Below, piece after piece: positions 38,989 to 47,713 of a DNA stretch of 64,000 nucleotides. The first letter of the stretch is position 1, and the number at the start of each line of letters is the position of its first letter. The stretch is from Verrucomicrobiota bacterium. Its GTDB lineage: Bacteria > Verrucomicrobiota > Verrucomicrobiia > Limisphaerales > J093. The DNA lies in the NCBI GenBank assembly GCA_027493615.1, contig JAOSKK010000001.1:363629-427628 (forward strand), read 5' to 3'. A model generated the notes under the pieces. That model was given only the letters and a program-made list of their open reading frames with translations. It had not been told where the DNA came from and did not search any database. The position numbers and the translations under genes were made by a program.

Positions 38989-39101
38989 CGTGACGCCCAG
39001 TCTCGTCCCGGAGGCCCCGTGCCGTCCTTGATAGAGGTCAACCGAACCTCCCGGGGATCCGGGGTGTGGGGGTCCAGGCTGCCCTCGCTGATCTGCTGCA
39101 A
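38985..39101 (-). CDS. Possible small or truncated ORF before DUF2249 gene
   Basis: A 38-codon frame (TTG start) reads LQQISEGSLDPHTPDPREVR and ends in TGA overlapping the DUF2249 ATG. The ATGA overlap is what a real upstream operon gene would give, but the frame is closed by a stop just upstream and a diverged palindromic repeat follows. It may be the tail of a gene cut by repeat insertion or by an indel. Confidence 0.25.
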   Translation of the reverse strand: MQQISEGSLDPHTPDPREVRLTSIKDGTGPPGRDWASR

Positions 39102-39139
39102 GGCGGTGCGGTTCGTTCAGCTCCTTCCCCGCCTACGAA

Positions 39140-39252
39140 CAGCGGCGGTGAACCGCACGCACTTCAAACGCTTCGCGAGCCCCCGCCGTCCGGCTGGCGC
39201 GACGCGTTTGGAGTGCGCCGACTTCCAGCGGCGCTTTGCGTTCGCCACGGGC
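39140..39252 (+). repeat. Diverged M2-type palindromic repeat
   Basis: GTGAACCGCACGCACTTCAA, then ACGCTTCGCGAG on the left and GCGACGCGTTTGGAGTGCG on the right. Compared with the 21.8-kb copy, the inner TA pair has become AA with a matching change on the other arm (GCGTATGG to GCGTTTGG), so pairing is kept. Confidence 0.7.
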
Positions 39253-39373
39253 GCGCTTGACTTCAACGGGGGACGGACCGAGCCTGCCGACCGGGCACCC
39301 GGCGGAGGCAGCACGCGCGGGATGATTCCTTCGCCGGGGTGGGGGCGACTGGCAATTCCTGCTCTATCCTCCT

Positions 39374-40513
39374 ATGAAGACAATGAAGCGAACCGTCGCG
39401 GCCTTGGCGGGGGACGGGATCGGTCCCGAGGTCATGCGCGAGGCGATCAAGGTGCTGCGCGCGGTGGAGAAGGCCCACGGGCTGCGCCTGGACATCCAGG
39501 AAGCGTTGGTGGGATGGGACGCCATCGACAAGGAGGGAAAGGCCTTGCCCGACCGAACCCTGGCGCTCTGCAAGGAGTCCGATGCCATCTTGTTCGGCGC
39601 CGTCGGTCTGCAGTATCGCGACTCCGAAGTGCCGAAGGAGAAGCGTCCCGAACGGGCCGCGTCGCTCCGTCTGCGCCGGCAGTTCGGGCTCTATGCCAAC
39701 TTGCGTCCGATCAAGCTGCCCGCGGAGTTGGCGTACGGCTCTCCGTTGCGCCCGGAGCGGCTGGGTGACGGGATCGACCTGCTGGTGGTGCGCCAGGCGA
39801 CCGGTGGGCTCTACAACACGGCGCGCAAGAAGACCGAGGCAGTGCTCGAGGTCCGGGGCGAGGGCGCGCCGATGCAGCAGGTCCTGCGGGCGGTGGACAC
39901 GCTGTCGTTGACGGCTTCCGAGATCGAGCGTGTCGCGCAAATGGCCTTCCTGGCGGCGACCCTCCGGCGGCGCAAGGTGACCAGCGTGGACAAGGCCAAC
40001 ATCCTCGAGACCAGTATTCTCTGGCGGCAGGTGGTGACCGAAGCCAGCCGGCGGTTCCCGGACGTCACGCTCGAGCACATGCTGGTGGACACCGCCGCGA
40101 TGCAGTTGGTGCTGCGGCCGGACCAGTTCGACGTGGTGGTATGCGAGGGCATGTTTGGCGATATCTTGGCGGATGAAGCCGCGGCGTTGGTGGGTTCGCT
40201 CGGTCTGCTGCCAAGCGCCTCCCTCGGGGCGCGCCACCAGGGCCAGGTGTTTGGCCTGTACGAACCCGCGGGCGGCACCGCGCCGGACATCGCGGGAAAG
40301 AACGTCGCCAACCCCATCGCCCAGATCCTCGCGGCGGCCTTGATGCTCCGGTATAGCTTCGGATGGCAGCCGGCGGCGCAAGCCATCGAGGACGCCGTCC
40401 GGAAGGTGCTCGCCGCCGGCTATCGCACCCCCGACCTGCGTGGCCCCAGCACGGCCGGTTTCCGCATGGTCAGCACCTCGGAGATGGGGAGCGCCATCGC
40501 CGAGGCGCTTTAG
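39374..40513 (+). CDS. leuB: 3-isopropylmalate dehydrogenase
   Basis: LeuB catalyses NAD-dependent oxidative decarboxylation of 3-isopropylmalate in leucine synthesis. 379 residues. Motifs are VAALAGDGIGPEVMREA, SLRLRRQFGLYANLRPIKL, LLVVRQATGGLY, VTSVDKANILETSILWR and VVCEGMFGDILADEAAAL. The NAD-adenosine loop YEPAGGTAPDIAGKNVANP distinguishes it as IPMDH-like. It ends with PDLRGPSTAGFRM. No leuC or leuD is adjacent in this window. Clean frame. Confidence 0.95.
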   Translation: MKTMKRTVAALAGDGIGPEVMREAIKVLRAVEKAHGLRLDIQEALVGWDAIDKEGKALPDRTLALCKESDAILFGAVGLQYRDSEVPKEKRPERAASLRLRRQFGLYANLRPIKLPAELAYGSPLRPERLGDGIDLLVVRQATGGLYNTARKKTEAVLEVRGEGAPMQQVLRAVDTLSLTASEIERVAQMAFLAATLRRRKVTSVDKANILETSILWRQVVTEASRRFPDVTLEHMLVDTAAMQLVLRPDQFDVVVCEGMFGDILADEAAALVGSLGLLPSASLGARHQGQVFGLYEPAGGTAPDIAGKNVANPIAQILAAALMLRYSFGWQPAAQAIEDAVRKVLAAGYRTPDLRGPSTAGFRMVSTSEMGSAIAEAL

Positions 40514-40542
40514 TCGCGGACACGCGGCGAGTACCGCCGCTC

Positions 40543-41310
40543 TCAGATTCGATTGCGGGCGAGGATCCCGATGCCCAGCACGCCCAAACCCAGCAAGACG
40601 GCAGTCGCGCCCCCGTCTGGTATCCTTCTCCACCCGGCGGCGTCATGCGAAAACGGGGCGAACTTGTCGGCATCGATGTCGGTACCCGATTTGATGACCT
40701 CGCTGTAGAGGTCGAAATGGATGCCGTATCCCGGGGCCAGACCCGACAAGTCCACCAGGAACGGCTGGTAGTACATCGTTGCGGGTGTGCCAGCGGTTGG
40801 CAACGCGGGGTGGGTGCCCTTTTGGACGTCGTATCCCTGGGTCTTGAGGTTGGCGTTAAACTTGAAACTGAATTCCGCAAAATAGGTCTCGAAAATGCCG
40901 TGCTTGCTCAGGTCACCGGCATCGAATCCCTGGTTGCCACCCAGGCTTTCGAGGGGCGGAACGCCGTAGGTCATCCCGCCGACCACCTGCACAGTGTGTA
41001 CGGCATCGCCCGCATCCACCACACCATCGGCATTCCGGTCCACGACCAGCGTGAAGTAGCCCAGGTTCGGTGGCGGGTTGGCCGGTGCCACCATGGGAGT
41101 AACCGCCGCCGAGAGGTAAAAGTTCCCGCTGATCGGCAGGCCCGCGTTCAGGGCGTAAAGCGTAAATGCATTGGCCGGGGCGAACGTGGTCTCGTCCTGC
41201 GGATCGTAGACGCCCCCGGCGATGTCCAGTTGCAACTTGGGCACGGCATTGGCCACTGGCACGACGACGCAGGCCACCAGACTGACCGCGACCCATTGGA
41301 TGACTTTCAT
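40543..41310 (-). CDS. Exported protein with VPDSG-like sorting tail (choice-of-anchor type)
   Basis: 255 residues. The signal peptide MKVIQWVAVSLVACVVVPVANA is followed by a beta-rich body with FTLYALNAGLPISGNFYLS and VDRNADGVVDAGDAVH. The C-terminal tripartite signal IPDGGATAVLLGLGVLGIGIL ends in basic RNRI. This variant of the exosortase signal resembles the VPDSG-CTERM form of Verrucomicrobia, and the body resembles 'choice-of-anchor N' proteins. It is convergent with leuB. A GGAGG-type ribosome site precedes the ATG. Confidence 0.82.
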   Translation of the reverse strand: MKVIQWVAVSLVACVVVPVANAVPKLQLDIAGGVYDPQDETTFAPANAFTLYALNAGLPISGNFYLSAAVTPMVAPANPPPNLGYFTLVVDRNADGVVDAGDAVHTVQVVGGMTYGVPPLESLGGNQGFDAGDLSKHGIFETYFAEFSFKFNANLKTQGYDVQKGTHPALPTAGTPATMYYQPFLVDLSGLAPGYGIHFDLYSEVIKSGTDIDADKFAPFSHDAAGWRRIPDGGATAVLLGLGVLGIGILARNRI

Positions 41311-41762
41311 TCGGCAAACCTCCTTTGCTTACCCCCGTTCACAATCCCGATCCCCAACTTCAATGTTCAACCTGAGCCAACCGGCTCCTCACGCCTCCCC
41401 TGGGAACGCCCAGTCTCAGCAGCGCTTGGCGGAAGCAGATAACTTGCCAGAACCAAGTTCGCCCGCTGGTCTGACCTCATCCTATGTTGTAACATGTTGT
41501 TCCACAGTATTATGTGAATCATTCTTGCAGGCTGGTTGCGTGCATTTTCGTCCCCATCGAGCGGTGCGGAGTGTAAGGAAATACGACAGTCGGGGGTTGG
41601 GAGGCACCCGCAGGCGGATGTCCAGTTCCTATCATTCTCGAACTCAAGTTACTGAAGGTCCGCTTCGACTGTAAGGAGAACGGACATGTCGGTAGACGAT
41701 GGTGCGCCTCCGGGTGCCCCGGCTCACCTTCCCGCCGGCCGCTCCCGGGCGAGAGGCCGGAA
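41311..41762. other. AT-richer intergenic island, no supported gene
   Basis: This 450-bp gap has lower GC than its surroundings around 41470-41540. It contains a small palindrome ATGTT-GT-AACAT (41484-41495) and a TATTAT box. AAGGAGAACGGACATG at 41673-41688 looks like a good ribosome site and start. The frame that follows runs antisense through the serine hydrolase and shows no protein character. Confidence 0.5.
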
Positions 41763-43624
41763 TCAAGTCCAAGTGCGCCAGCCGATGACGCCCCAGTACA
41801 GGAGGTACAGGGCCACCACCAGGTGCAGCAGCGAGGCAAACAGCGCATGCCACCGCACCAGACGGCGGGTGGACACCGGCGGCCGGCGCAGCGCGGTCAG
41901 CACCCCCACGACCGCCGCCAGCAGGAACAACACCGTCAGGACACAGAACCCGATGGACCACAGGGTCGGTTCACCGTACCGGGCGAACAGCAGCGACGTG
42001 TTCCGGGTCGACGCCACGAACATCCCGGCGGCCGTGGCGCAGGCCAGGGCGGCCACGAGCGGGCAGCTTCGCAGAAAGACGCCGCTGTCGGGTTCGAGGC
42101 GGCCGCGCAGCCAGCGGGGCACCCAGACGAGGCCGAACAGCAGGGTGCTGAGGCTCAAACCCAGCCACAGCCCGCCGACCACGCGGGGTGTCCACACGGT
42201 CCATGTCGGGACCTGCTCGAACGTTGCCATGCCCGCCCAGTACAGGCGGCGTCCCTCCACTTCGGTGAAACCGCGCGTGGCAGCAGGACCCTCGGGCGAT
42301 CGGAACGTGCGGGGGGTGACGGCGGGGAGAAGGCGTGCCGGGCCCAGGAGGGGGTCGGCCACGAGATGCGTGGGGTTGAACGACAGATGCGCGTCGCTCA
42401 GGAGCCAGTCGAGGAACCGCAGGTTGGCGTTACGCGACGCGGCCAGCTTGTAGAATCCGGCGAAGCGGGGCGGTAGTTCCGGGTCCACAGTGGCCGGGGG
42501 CGGCAAGGGCGGTTTGGGGTGGTCCCGAGTTACATATGCAGCGAGGAGTTCGGCGATCGGCTCGAAGCCGGCGCTGTTCTCGGAGTTGATCATGAAGGCG
42601 TAGCCCACGCCCAAGTCGGGGGAGTAGGCCATTTCGGTGAGCCCGCCGTTGACCCCGCCGTTGTGGCCGTGCCAGAGCACTCCGCCCCGTTCGGAGGTGT
42701 AGTTGCAGAGGCCATAGCCGGTGGTCAAACCGAGGCCTACCCCGAGGCCGGTGCCGGGCCGTTCCATGCGTTCGAGGGACTCCGGCCGGAGCAGGGCTCG
42801 CGAGTCGACCTCGCCGCGATTGAGGAAGAAGCGGAGATATGCGGCCATGTCGCGGGCCGAGGCGTTGATGGCGCCGGAGGGCCGGACGAGGATGTGCCAG
42901 TAGGGTTGCGGAGTGACACCGTCCTTGGCGTAAAGGCGCGCCAGTTGTTCCGGGTGGTCGGCGGGGTAGAAGTAGGTGGCGGTGTGCATGCCGATCGGCT
43001 GGAAGAACTCGCTGGCCACATACTCCTCGAAGGGGATGCCGGTGACCTGTTGCACGATGTACGCGGCCATGGGGGGCCGGCGTTGCAGTAGGACATCAGG
43101 GTGCCGGGGCGCCACCGGGACACGCAACTGGTGGCGCAATGGGCCAGGCCGTCGGCGAGGGGGATCGGGTCCGGATCGTTGTGGGCATAGTCCTTGAGGT
43201 GGAGATCATCGAAGCCGGCCGTGTGTTCGAGGAGGTGGACGATCCGCACGGGATCGGATGCCTCCCAGGGATTGCTGAAGGCCAGGCCGGGCGCGCGGGT
43301 TCGCACCGGATCGTTGAGGTTCAGGCGACCCTCCTCCTGGAGCTTGAGGACCGCCAGGGCGACGAAGGTCTTCGAGGTCGAGCCGATGCGGAAGAGGGTG
43401 TCGGGCGTGGCGTCGCGGTCCGCGGTGAGATGGGCTTTGCCGACGCCGGCGATCCAGACGTCCTGCGTGCGGGTGACGAGGGCGACGCCGCAGCCGGGGA
43501 TGCGGTGTTCGGCGAGGAGGTTTCGGAGGGCTTGTTCGAGCTCGGTGGTGTTCTGGGGTGGCGGGTTGGCAGGGGCGGCGGCGGCGGTCAGGACAGGCAG
43601 GAGGCAGGCCAGCAGAAGTCTCAT
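41763..43624 (-). CDS. Beta-lactamase-family serine hydrolase with membrane tail (frameshifted)
   Basis: About 620 residues. The signal peptide MRLLLACLLPVLTAAAAPA precedes a class C beta-lactamase/DD-peptidase-like domain. The catalytic SxxK is in FRIGSTSKTFVALAV, the YxN motif is LMSYCNAG, and the third motif region is HGHNGGVNGG. The last ~170 residues hold three to four membrane helices (VGGLWLGLSLSTLLFGLVW; FCVLTVLFLLAAVVGVLTAL; LVVALYLLYWGVIGW), an architecture seen in some Pbp-type esterases. One C added to the C run near 43073 joins YCNAGPPMAAYIVQQ. Substrate unknown. Confidence 0.88.
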
Positions 43625-43695
43625 GGGGTCAGTCCCTGAATTCTGAATCTTGAACACCGGATGAAGGGGAGCTGCGATCCGCCCGGCCGGAGGGA

Positions 43696-44633
43696 CTAGT
43701 TGGCGTCCGGCGTTGCCGCCTTCCCCCCGTTGATGAGGTAGAGCGCGGCCATGCGGATGGCGAGCCCGTTGGTCACCTGTTCGAGGATGACCGAGCGTTC
43801 GCCGTCGGCGACGTCGCTGTCCACCTCGACGCCGCGGTTGATGGGGCCCGGGTGCATGATGAGGACGTCGGGCTTGGTGTCGGCGAGGCGGCTGCGCGTG
43901 ATGCCGAAGAGGTGAGTGTACTCACCCAGACCGGGGAAGGCGCTCTTGCGCTGCCGCTCATGCTGGATGCGGAGGAGGTTGATGACGTCGGCATCGGCGA
44001 TGGCCTGGTGGAGGTCGTGGACCACGCGGCAGCCCATGGCTTCGAAGGTGCGGGGCACAAGGGTGGGGGGCCGCAAAGCGTCACCTCGGCGCCCAGTTTG
44101 CGGAGACCCCAGATGTTCGAGCGGGCGACGCGGCTGTAGAGGATGTCGCCGAGGATGGTGACATGCAGGCCGGCGAGGCGTCCCTTCTTCTCGCGCATGG
44201 TGAAGAGGTCGAGGAGTCCCTGGGTGGGGTGCTCGTGGGCGCCGTCGCCGGCATTGACCACGTGGGCGCCGAGCACCCGCGAGAGGAAGTGCGGCGCGCC
44301 GGCGGCGCTGTGGCGGATGACGATGAAGTCGGCGTTGAGGGCTTCGAGGTTCCGGGCGGTGTCCTTGAGCGTCGCCCTTGCGCAGGAGGAGACTTCGGCG
44401 TTGAAATTGATGACGTCGGCGCTGAGGCGGTGGGCGGCGAGTTCGAAGCTGATGCGGGTGCGGGTGGAAGGTTCGACGAAGAGCGTGACGACGGTCTTGC
44501 CGCGGAGGGCGGGGACCTTCTTGATGTGGCGTTCGCCGACAGCTTTGAACTCGCGCGCGGTGTCGAGCACGGTCTGGATCTCCCCGACGCTGAGCGACTG
44601 GAGGTCCAGGAGGTCCTTGCGGTGCCATTTCAT
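43696..44633 (-). CDS. pyrB: Aspartate carbamoyltransferase catalytic subunit (frameshifted; altered S-x-x-K loop)
   Basis: PyrB catalyses the committed step of pyrimidine synthesis. About 312 residues. Carbamoyl-phosphate motif [27 protein letters not shown] and C-terminal [16 protein letters not shown] are intact. One C added at the C run near 44070 restores [15 protein letters not shown]. The mobile loop that carries the catalytic Ser and Lys of the neighbouring subunit reads [14 protein letters not shown] rather than the family-type S-x-x-K-G-E/D, one residue short. This may reflect two small indels at 44366-44395. The start overlaps the pyrR stop (ATGA). Confidence 0.9.
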
Positions 44634-45193
44634 GGGGAGCGGGGGGGGGGGGCGGGAGATTCGATGAACACCTGGCTGCCGCCGTTGCTCTCGGCCAATT
44701 GGACGTCCACCCGGTCGTCCGGCTGGGTGGCCACGCGTTCACCGACGAAGTCGGCCTGGATGGGAAGCTCGCGGTGGGGACGGTCGATGAGGACGGCGAG
44801 TTCGACGCGTTGGGGACGTCCCAGGTCATTCAAGGCATCAAGGGCGGCGCGCGAAGTGCGTCCGCTGCAAAGGACGTCGTCGACGAGAATGACGTGTTTG
44901 CCGGAGATGTCGAAGGGGATCGAGGTGGGGTGGACCTTGGGGGCGAGCCGTTGATCGAGGTCGTCGCGGTGCATGGCGACGTCCAGTTGGCCGACTGGGA
45001 CCTCGTTTCGCCAGGCGCGGGCGAGGTGGCCGGCCAACTGGCGGGCGAGGTGGATGCCGCCGGTCTGAATACCGATCAGGACCACCCGGGAGCCTTCGGC
45101 ATAGCGTTGAACGATGCCATCGGAGAGGCGGGCGATAGCGGCTTCGACTGAGGCGCCGGACATCAGGACACGGCGGGAAGGCGAGGAGGACAT
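44630..45193 (-). CDS. pyrR: PyrR bifunctional pyr regulator / uracil phosphoribosyltransferase
   Basis: About 187 residues. The PRPP-binding motif [19 protein letters not shown] is typical of PyrR. The N-terminus contains [18 protein letters not shown], and [20 protein letters not shown] with [16 protein letters not shown] match the family. In Gram-positive bacteria PyrR binds pyr mRNA; elsewhere it may act mainly as UPRTase. It is followed directly by pyrB. The C-terminal codons run through a 12-base C run (coding strand), so the exact tail (SPAPPPRSP) depends on its length. Confidence 0.93.
   Translation of the reverse strand: MSSSPSRRVLMSGASVEAAIARLSDGIVQRYAEGSRVVLIGIQTGGIHLARQLAGHLARAWRNEVPVGQLDVAMHRDDLDQRLAPKVHPTSIPFDISGKHVILVDDVLCSGRTSRAALDALNDLGRPQRVELAVLIDRPHRELPIQADFVGERVATQPDDRVDVQLAESNGGSQVFIESPAPPPRSP
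44641..44652 (+). repeat. 12-base G homopolymer at pyrR 3' end / pyrB leader
   Basis: Twelve G in a row, then CGGG. It lies 8 bp upstream of the pyrB ATG on the minus strand, in the last codons of pyrR, where slippage would change the pyrR tail and the pyrB ribosome-site spacing. Confidence 0.85.
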
Positions 45194-45250
45194 GACAGAA
45201 GATCGCAACGGGTGCCGGGCAACGAGGCCAGCGGAAGGCAGGCGATGGGG

Positions 45251-45526
45251 TCAGGTGCAATCGAGGGGACTGCCGGCGTTCGCGGCGGAGAACGGTTCGC
45301 GAAGGCTGCGTCGCCACCGCCGCCAGGCGGCGCTGTGGTTCACCAGCCAGTCGAGCAAGGCGCGCTCGAACCCGATGTCATACCCGGCCTTCTCCGACTC
45401 AATCCACTTGTGTTTGAGGATTTCATCGCGCTCGGCCAGGAATTCCTGGTAGAGCGTGCTGTGCTTCAAGAGATCGTCCATCGAGATACTCGCGAGCGTC
45501 ATAAGCCGCGTCGCCGCCAAGCTCAT
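45251..45526 (-). CDS. Hypothetical conserved protein, start uncertain
   Basis: The convincing part is MDDLLKHSTLYQEFLAERDE, then ILKHKWIESEKAGYDIGFER and ALLDWLVNHSAAWRRWRR, a compact helical segment. From memory, similar 'HKWIESEKAGYDIG' stretches occur in many short bacterial hypotheticals. Upstream, an alternative frame reads ARYDELGGDAAYDAREYLD. Removing one G near 45482 would fuse it to the helical part (EYLDDLLKHS), so the true start may be further upstream. ATG 45526 is a provisional choice. Function unknown. Confidence 0.5.
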   Translation of the reverse strand: MSLAATRLMTLASISMDDLLKHSTLYQEFLAERDEILKHKWIESEKAGYDIGFERALLDWLVNHSAAWRRWRRSLREPFSAANAGSPLDCT

Positions 45527-45745
45527 CGTACCGGGCGTCGGCACCGACGCCGAACCATAGCAGGGCAGAGACGGCTGACAACCGGATATTCCCGTGGCTT
45601 GGGTTCCGGGGTTCCGGAGGCGGGTTGTGTCGGGATCCCCGGCGGGCGGCGGCCGGGTCGGCACCGCACACGCTGCGCGGGGCGGCGAGACCACGCAATT
45701 GGTTTGCCCGACGGGGGCCACCGTCTAGCATCGCGGCCACTGCTC

Positions 45746-46624
45746 ATGAAGCTGCTGTTTGTTCACGCGCACTACGACGACTTTGAGTTCACGGCGGCGG
45801 GCACCTTCGAGCTCTGGCGGCGCCGGAGCGGGGAGGCGGTCCGTCGGAAGGTGATCGTATGCACCGATGGCCGGGCGGGGCACCACGCGCGGCCACGCGA
45901 GGAACTGGGGGCGATCCGGCAGCGCGAACAGGAAGCCTCGGCACGGCGGGGTGCATATGAGTTTGCGCTGCTGCGCTTGCCGGATGGAACGGTGCCGCGG
46001 GAGGGCTGCCTCGAAGTGGGCGGTCCCTTGTTGGCCGCGCTGTGGCACGCCATCCGCGAGTTCGAACCGGACTATCTTTTTTGCCCGCCGCTCCCGGCCG
46101 ATCCGTTGGCAGGGGTGCACGTGGATCACCTCGTGATCGCTCAAGCCGTGCGACGGGTGGCGTACCTGATCAACGTTCCCCACGCCTTCACGCCGGAGTA
46201 TCCGGCTGACGAAACGCGGTCCCGGCCGTGCAAAGTGCCGGTGATCTTGGCGGTTTACGACGGTTACCAGTCGGGCGCGAACACGCACGACCTGGCCGTC
46301 GAGGTCGAGCCGGCGTTTGACCTGATTGCGGAGCTGACTTGGTGCCACCAGTCGCAAGTGTGCGAGTGGTTGCCCTGGGTGGGACGGCATCGCATGGAAG
46401 CGCCCCGCAGTTTGGAGGAGTGGCGGAGCACGTTGCGGGCGCGGTTCGACCGGAAGAACCGGGAGCTCGGACTCGCTTGGACGCGCGCGCTGGAGGTCTT
46501 CACCGTGACCGCATGGGGAGAGGTGCCGGACTTCGACGCCTTGGCGGCGGACATCCCGGGACTGGTTCCCGAGGCGAGCCACTTGGACCAACTGCGGGCG
46601 CGGCTCCACCGTTGGCGTGCCTAA
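45746..46624 (+). CDS. PIG-L/LmbE-type deacetylase
   Basis: 292 residues. The N-terminal metal motif reads VHAHYDDFEFTAAG in place of the usual AHPDDE. The His and two Asp are kept, with Pro replaced by Tyr. GRAGHHARPREELGAIRQRE matches the family's R-x-x-E helix, and the third ligand region is PDYLFCPP...GVHVDHLVIAQAV. LPDG and YDGYQSG are also present. The family removes acetyl groups from GlcNAc-linked substrates. The substrate here is unknown. No signal peptide. It is followed 49 bp later by a RAYT transposase. Confidence 0.88.
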   Translation: MKLLFVHAHYDDFEFTAAGTFELWRRRSGEAVRRKVIVCTDGRAGHHARPREELGAIRQREQEASARRGAYEFALLRLPDGTVPREGCLEVGGPLLAALWHAIREFEPDYLFCPPLPADPLAGVHVDHLVIAQAVRRVAYLINVPHAFTPEYPADETRSRPCKVPVILAVYDGYQSGANTHDLAVEVEPAFDLIAELTWCHQSQVCEWLPWVGRHRMEAPRSLEEWRSTLRARFDRKNRELGLAWTRALEVFTVTAWGEVPDFDALAADIPGLVPEASHLDQLRARLHRWRA

Positions 46625-46673
46625 CCAGCTCTCTCTCGACCCGCGCTGAGCGCTCGCTCCCTTCCTTCCGGTC

Positions 46674-47666
46674 ATGTCGCGAAGCCTTCGAATCGAATAC
46701 GCCGGCGCTTGTTATCACATCACGGCGCGCGGAGACGGCGGTGAGGCGATTGTCCGGGACGAGGACGATCGCCAGCGGTTCGTGGCCACGTTGGGCGAGT
46801 CCTGCGCCAAGGTGGGCTGGCAGGTCCACGCATACTGCCTGCTGGCCGGGCATTTCCACTTGGTGATCGAGACGCCCCAGCCTGCAATGGTGATGGGCAT
46901 GAAGTGGTTGTTGGCCACGTATACCACCCGCTTCAACCACCGACATCGCCTGGCAGGGCACGTGTTCGGCGGGCGGTATCGGGCCCTGCCGATCGCCCTT
47001 CATGGGGACTATCTCCGGTGGGCGGGTGAGCACGCACATCTGAACGCCGTCCGGGCCGGCTCGGTGCGGGAAGACCAGCCTTTGGAGACGTTCCCGTGGA
47101 GCAGTTACCCGGATTACCTCCGGTCGCCCGCCGAACGCCCCGGCTGGCTGCGCGTGGACCGTCTGCTGGCCGGAGCAGGGCTCGAAGACGATCCGCGGGG
47201 AAGAAGGGAGTTCGCGCGCACGATGGAGGCGCAACGGACGGTGTCGCGCGATGCCGAATGGGCAGAGCTGCGCCGGGGGTGGTGCTTCGGCGATGAGCGC
47301 TTTCGGCTCCAATTGCTGGACCGCTTGAAGTCGGCCGACGATGTCGTGCGGTACGGCGCCAAGCCACCTGACTTCGCCGTCAGCCAGGGCGAGCGGATTC
47401 TGCGGGAGGAACTGAGCCGGTTGGGCTGGACCGAGGCTTCGCTGACCCGCAGCGCCAGGACCTCCGCTGAGAAGCTTGCCATCGCCCGCCGGTTGCGGCG
47501 CGAGACGGGTTTGTCCACACGGTGGATTGCCCGGCGATTGTCCGCGGGCAGCGCGAATACCCTGCGGCGCGCTCTCCAGAAGGCCGAGGCAGGGTTGACG
47601 CCCCCGCGCACGGCAAGGGCGGATAGCAGGAGGGAGCCCGACGAGTTCAGCGTGGCCTGGGACTAA
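46674..47666 (+). CDS. REP-associated tyrosine transposase (RAYT, Y1/IS200-like), long form
   Basis: 330 residues. The Y1 transposase domain occupies the first ~170. It starts RSLRIEYAGACYHITARGDGG, the HUH motif is CLLAGHFHLVIETPQP, and the catalytic Tyr region is LLATYTTRFNHRHRLAGHVFGGRY. HAHLNAVRAGSV is typical. The C-terminal ~130 residues (EKLAIARRLRRETGLSTRWI; ARRLSAGSANTLRRAL) look like a helix-turn-helix DNA-binding part. RAYTs act on REP-like hairpins and are single-copy domesticated transposases. No obvious terminal repeats of an IS flank it. GACCCCT follows 30 bp downstream. Confidence 0.93.
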   Translation: MSRSLRIEYAGACYHITARGDGGEAIVRDEDDRQRFVATLGESCAKVGWQVHAYCLLAGHFHLVIETPQPAMVMGMKWLLATYTTRFNHRHRLAGHVFGGRYRALPIALHGDYLRWAGEHAHLNAVRAGSVREDQPLETFPWSSYPDYLRSPAERPGWLRVDRLLAGAGLEDDPRGRREFARTMEAQRTVSRDAEWAELRRGWCFGDERFRLQLLDRLKSADDVVRYGAKPPDFAVSQGERILREELSRLGWTEASLTRSARTSAEKLAIARRLRRETGLSTRWIARRLSAGSANTLRRALQKAEAGLTPPRTARADSRREPDEFSVAWD

Positions 47667-47713
47667 GGTGGAATCGGAGCATACTAGCTACTGACCCCTC
47701 TGTTGTGGATCAC

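Noticed and set aside
2086..39252. Possible CRISPR array
   Set aside because: Repeats are palindromic, scattered over tens of kilobases and not regularly spaced. No cas genes are present.
41686..42453. 255-codon plus-strand gene with good ribosome site
   Set aside because: The frame is antisense to the serine hydrolase and its translation has no domain or normal composition.
46674..47666. Complete insertion sequence
   Set aside because: No terminal inverted repeats or target duplication were found around the transposase. It fits a single RAYT gene better.
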